A stretch of DNA of 5,763 bases from Planctomycetota bacterium (GTDB lineage: Bacteria; Planctomycetota; Phycisphaerae; UBA1845), in contig JADFIX010000314.1 of the NCBI GenBank assembly GCA_022566435.1, forward strand, positions 1 to 5,763, in the 5' to 3' direction. Of this stretch, positions 5,188-5,763 are shown one piece after another (positions within the stretch are counted from its first letter, which is position 1; the number at the start of each line of letters is the position of its first letter). The notes below the pieces were generated by a model. That model searched no databases. It worked only from the letters and a program-made list of their open reading frames with translations, and was not told where the DNA came from. The translations under genes and the position numbers were made by a program.

Positions 5188-5736
5188 CTATCCGCTGGCG
5201 TTCATCCTGCGGCGGCGGGCATGCTTCGCGAAGAACAGACCCAGACTCATCACCACCAGCAACGGCAGGAGACCGAAGCCGCAGAAACCACCACCGGGAA
5301 TAGGAGCGCCGACGGCTTCGTTGACGCCAAAGAGATTAGTCTCCAAGGCAATACCGCGCTCTGAGATCGGGAAACTGAACGCCAATTGCTCTTCTCTTCC
5401 ACCGGTCTTGACGAAGATGCGCGCCGTCTGCCCGATCAGCGCCTTGTTGTCGCTCTGCGCACTGCCGTCCGCGAGCGACTCGACGCGGATGCGAAGTATG
5501 TAGAGATTCCCCGCGGATGGATCGTCGCCCATGGTGTAGGTGCCGACCGGCAACGGAACACCGTTGACGCGGGCGATCACCTGCACGCTCCCATCGGCGC
5601 TCACGATTCTCTGGTCGATGCCTTCGCCGAGCGTAATGGTCCCGTAGAGCACTGCGTCAGGCTCGGGAACGCCGGCCGATGCCACCGTAGTCGCCGCGGC
5701 AAGAATCAAGATGGTTTGCAAAGTCAAGTTTTTCAT
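5188..5736 (-). CDS. Small exported surface protein with C-terminal sorting-like tail
   Basis: The 182-residue product has a signal peptide (residues 1-21, probable cleavage after VASA), so it is exported. The middle part (about 28-137) looks beta-rich and of unrecognised family; it includes YGTITLGEGI, a PLPVGTYTMGDDPSAG segment and YILRIRVESLADG. The C-terminus has three parts: PIPGGGFCGFG with C152, a hydrophobic helix at about 155-170, and the basic cluster KHARRRR. That is the general build of CTERM-type sorting signals that are cleaved or lipid-modified after export; I do not match it to a named class. The start is set at the ATG at 5736 because GGAG stands 7 nt upstream. An ATG nine codons earlier would spoil the signal peptide. 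Function is unknown; surface anchoring is inferred. Confidence 0.8.
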   Translation of the reverse strand: MKNLTLQTILILAAATTVASAGVPEPDAVLYGTITLGEGIDQRIVSADGSVQVIARVNGVPLPVGTYTMGDDPSAGNLYILRIRVESLADGSAQSDNKALIGQTARIFVKTGGREEQLAFSFPISERGIALETNLFGVNEAVGAPIPGGGFCGFGLLPLLVVMSLGLFFAKHARRRRMNASG

Positions 5737-5743
5737 ATCGTAA

Positions 5744-5747
5744 CTCC
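5744..5747 (-). promoter_or_regulatory. Ribosome binding site of the small exported protein gene
   Basis: On the minus strand GGAG precedes the ATG at 5736 by 7 nt. It selects this start over the upstream in-frame ATG at the window edge (5763) and gives a clean signal peptide. Confidence 0.7.
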
Positions 5748-5763
5748 AGAATTCATTGGCCAT

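Overview
The window holds five protein-coding genes and two repeat-rich intergenic stretches. Base composition is moderately GC-rich and there is no phage, plasmid, CRISPR or RNA gene to see. The organism is probably a Gram-negative-type bacterium: a LolA-fold exported protein and an Mrp/NBP35-type Fe-S carrier fit that. My best guess is Planctomycetota, chiefly because the right-hand exported protein ends in Gly/Cys motif + hydrophobic helix + Arg cluster, a tail I associate with Phycisphaerae-like planctomycetes. Acidobacteriota is the alternative, since hairpins like those at 4662-4857 recall that phylum. Neither assignment could be tested here.

Left part, minus strand: a membrane sensor histidine kinase (start 1440, C-terminus cut by the window edge) lies downstream of a LolA-like secreted protein gene (2379 to 1648). 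A probable intrinsic terminator at 1604-1626 separates them, so they are probably not one simple operon. The kinase's partner response regulator is not in view.

Middle, plus strand: a 490-bp non-coding stretch (2380-2869) separates the divergent LolA-like and mrp genes. It carries a 28-nt imperfect direct repeat, a 10-bp-stem inverted repeat and an 18-bp perfect palindrome. Next come mrp (2870-3952), encoding an Fe-S cluster carrier ATPase with an N-terminal MIP18 domain, and 38 bp later a DinB-like metal-binding protein gene (3991-4494), probably co-transcribed with it.

Right part: 4495-5187 is a mosaic of repeats. It opens with a leader-like arrangement: a hairpin, a 19-codon mini-ORF with a strong ribosome binding site, and a second hairpin that would mask the ribosome binding site of an overlapping 79-codon ORF. 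That ORF runs into a 196-bp unit bounded by 16-bp inverted repeats, each end forming its own hairpin with a different but still self-complementary inner stem. Beyond it a TGACACCTTTTC direct repeat brackets about 280 bp without a convincing gene. The window closes with a minus-strand gene (5736 to 5188) for a small exported surface protein with the sorting-like tail.

The most interesting signals are the paired inverted hairpins with compensatory stem changes, the leader/masked-RBS arrangement just before them, and the structured region upstream of mrp.
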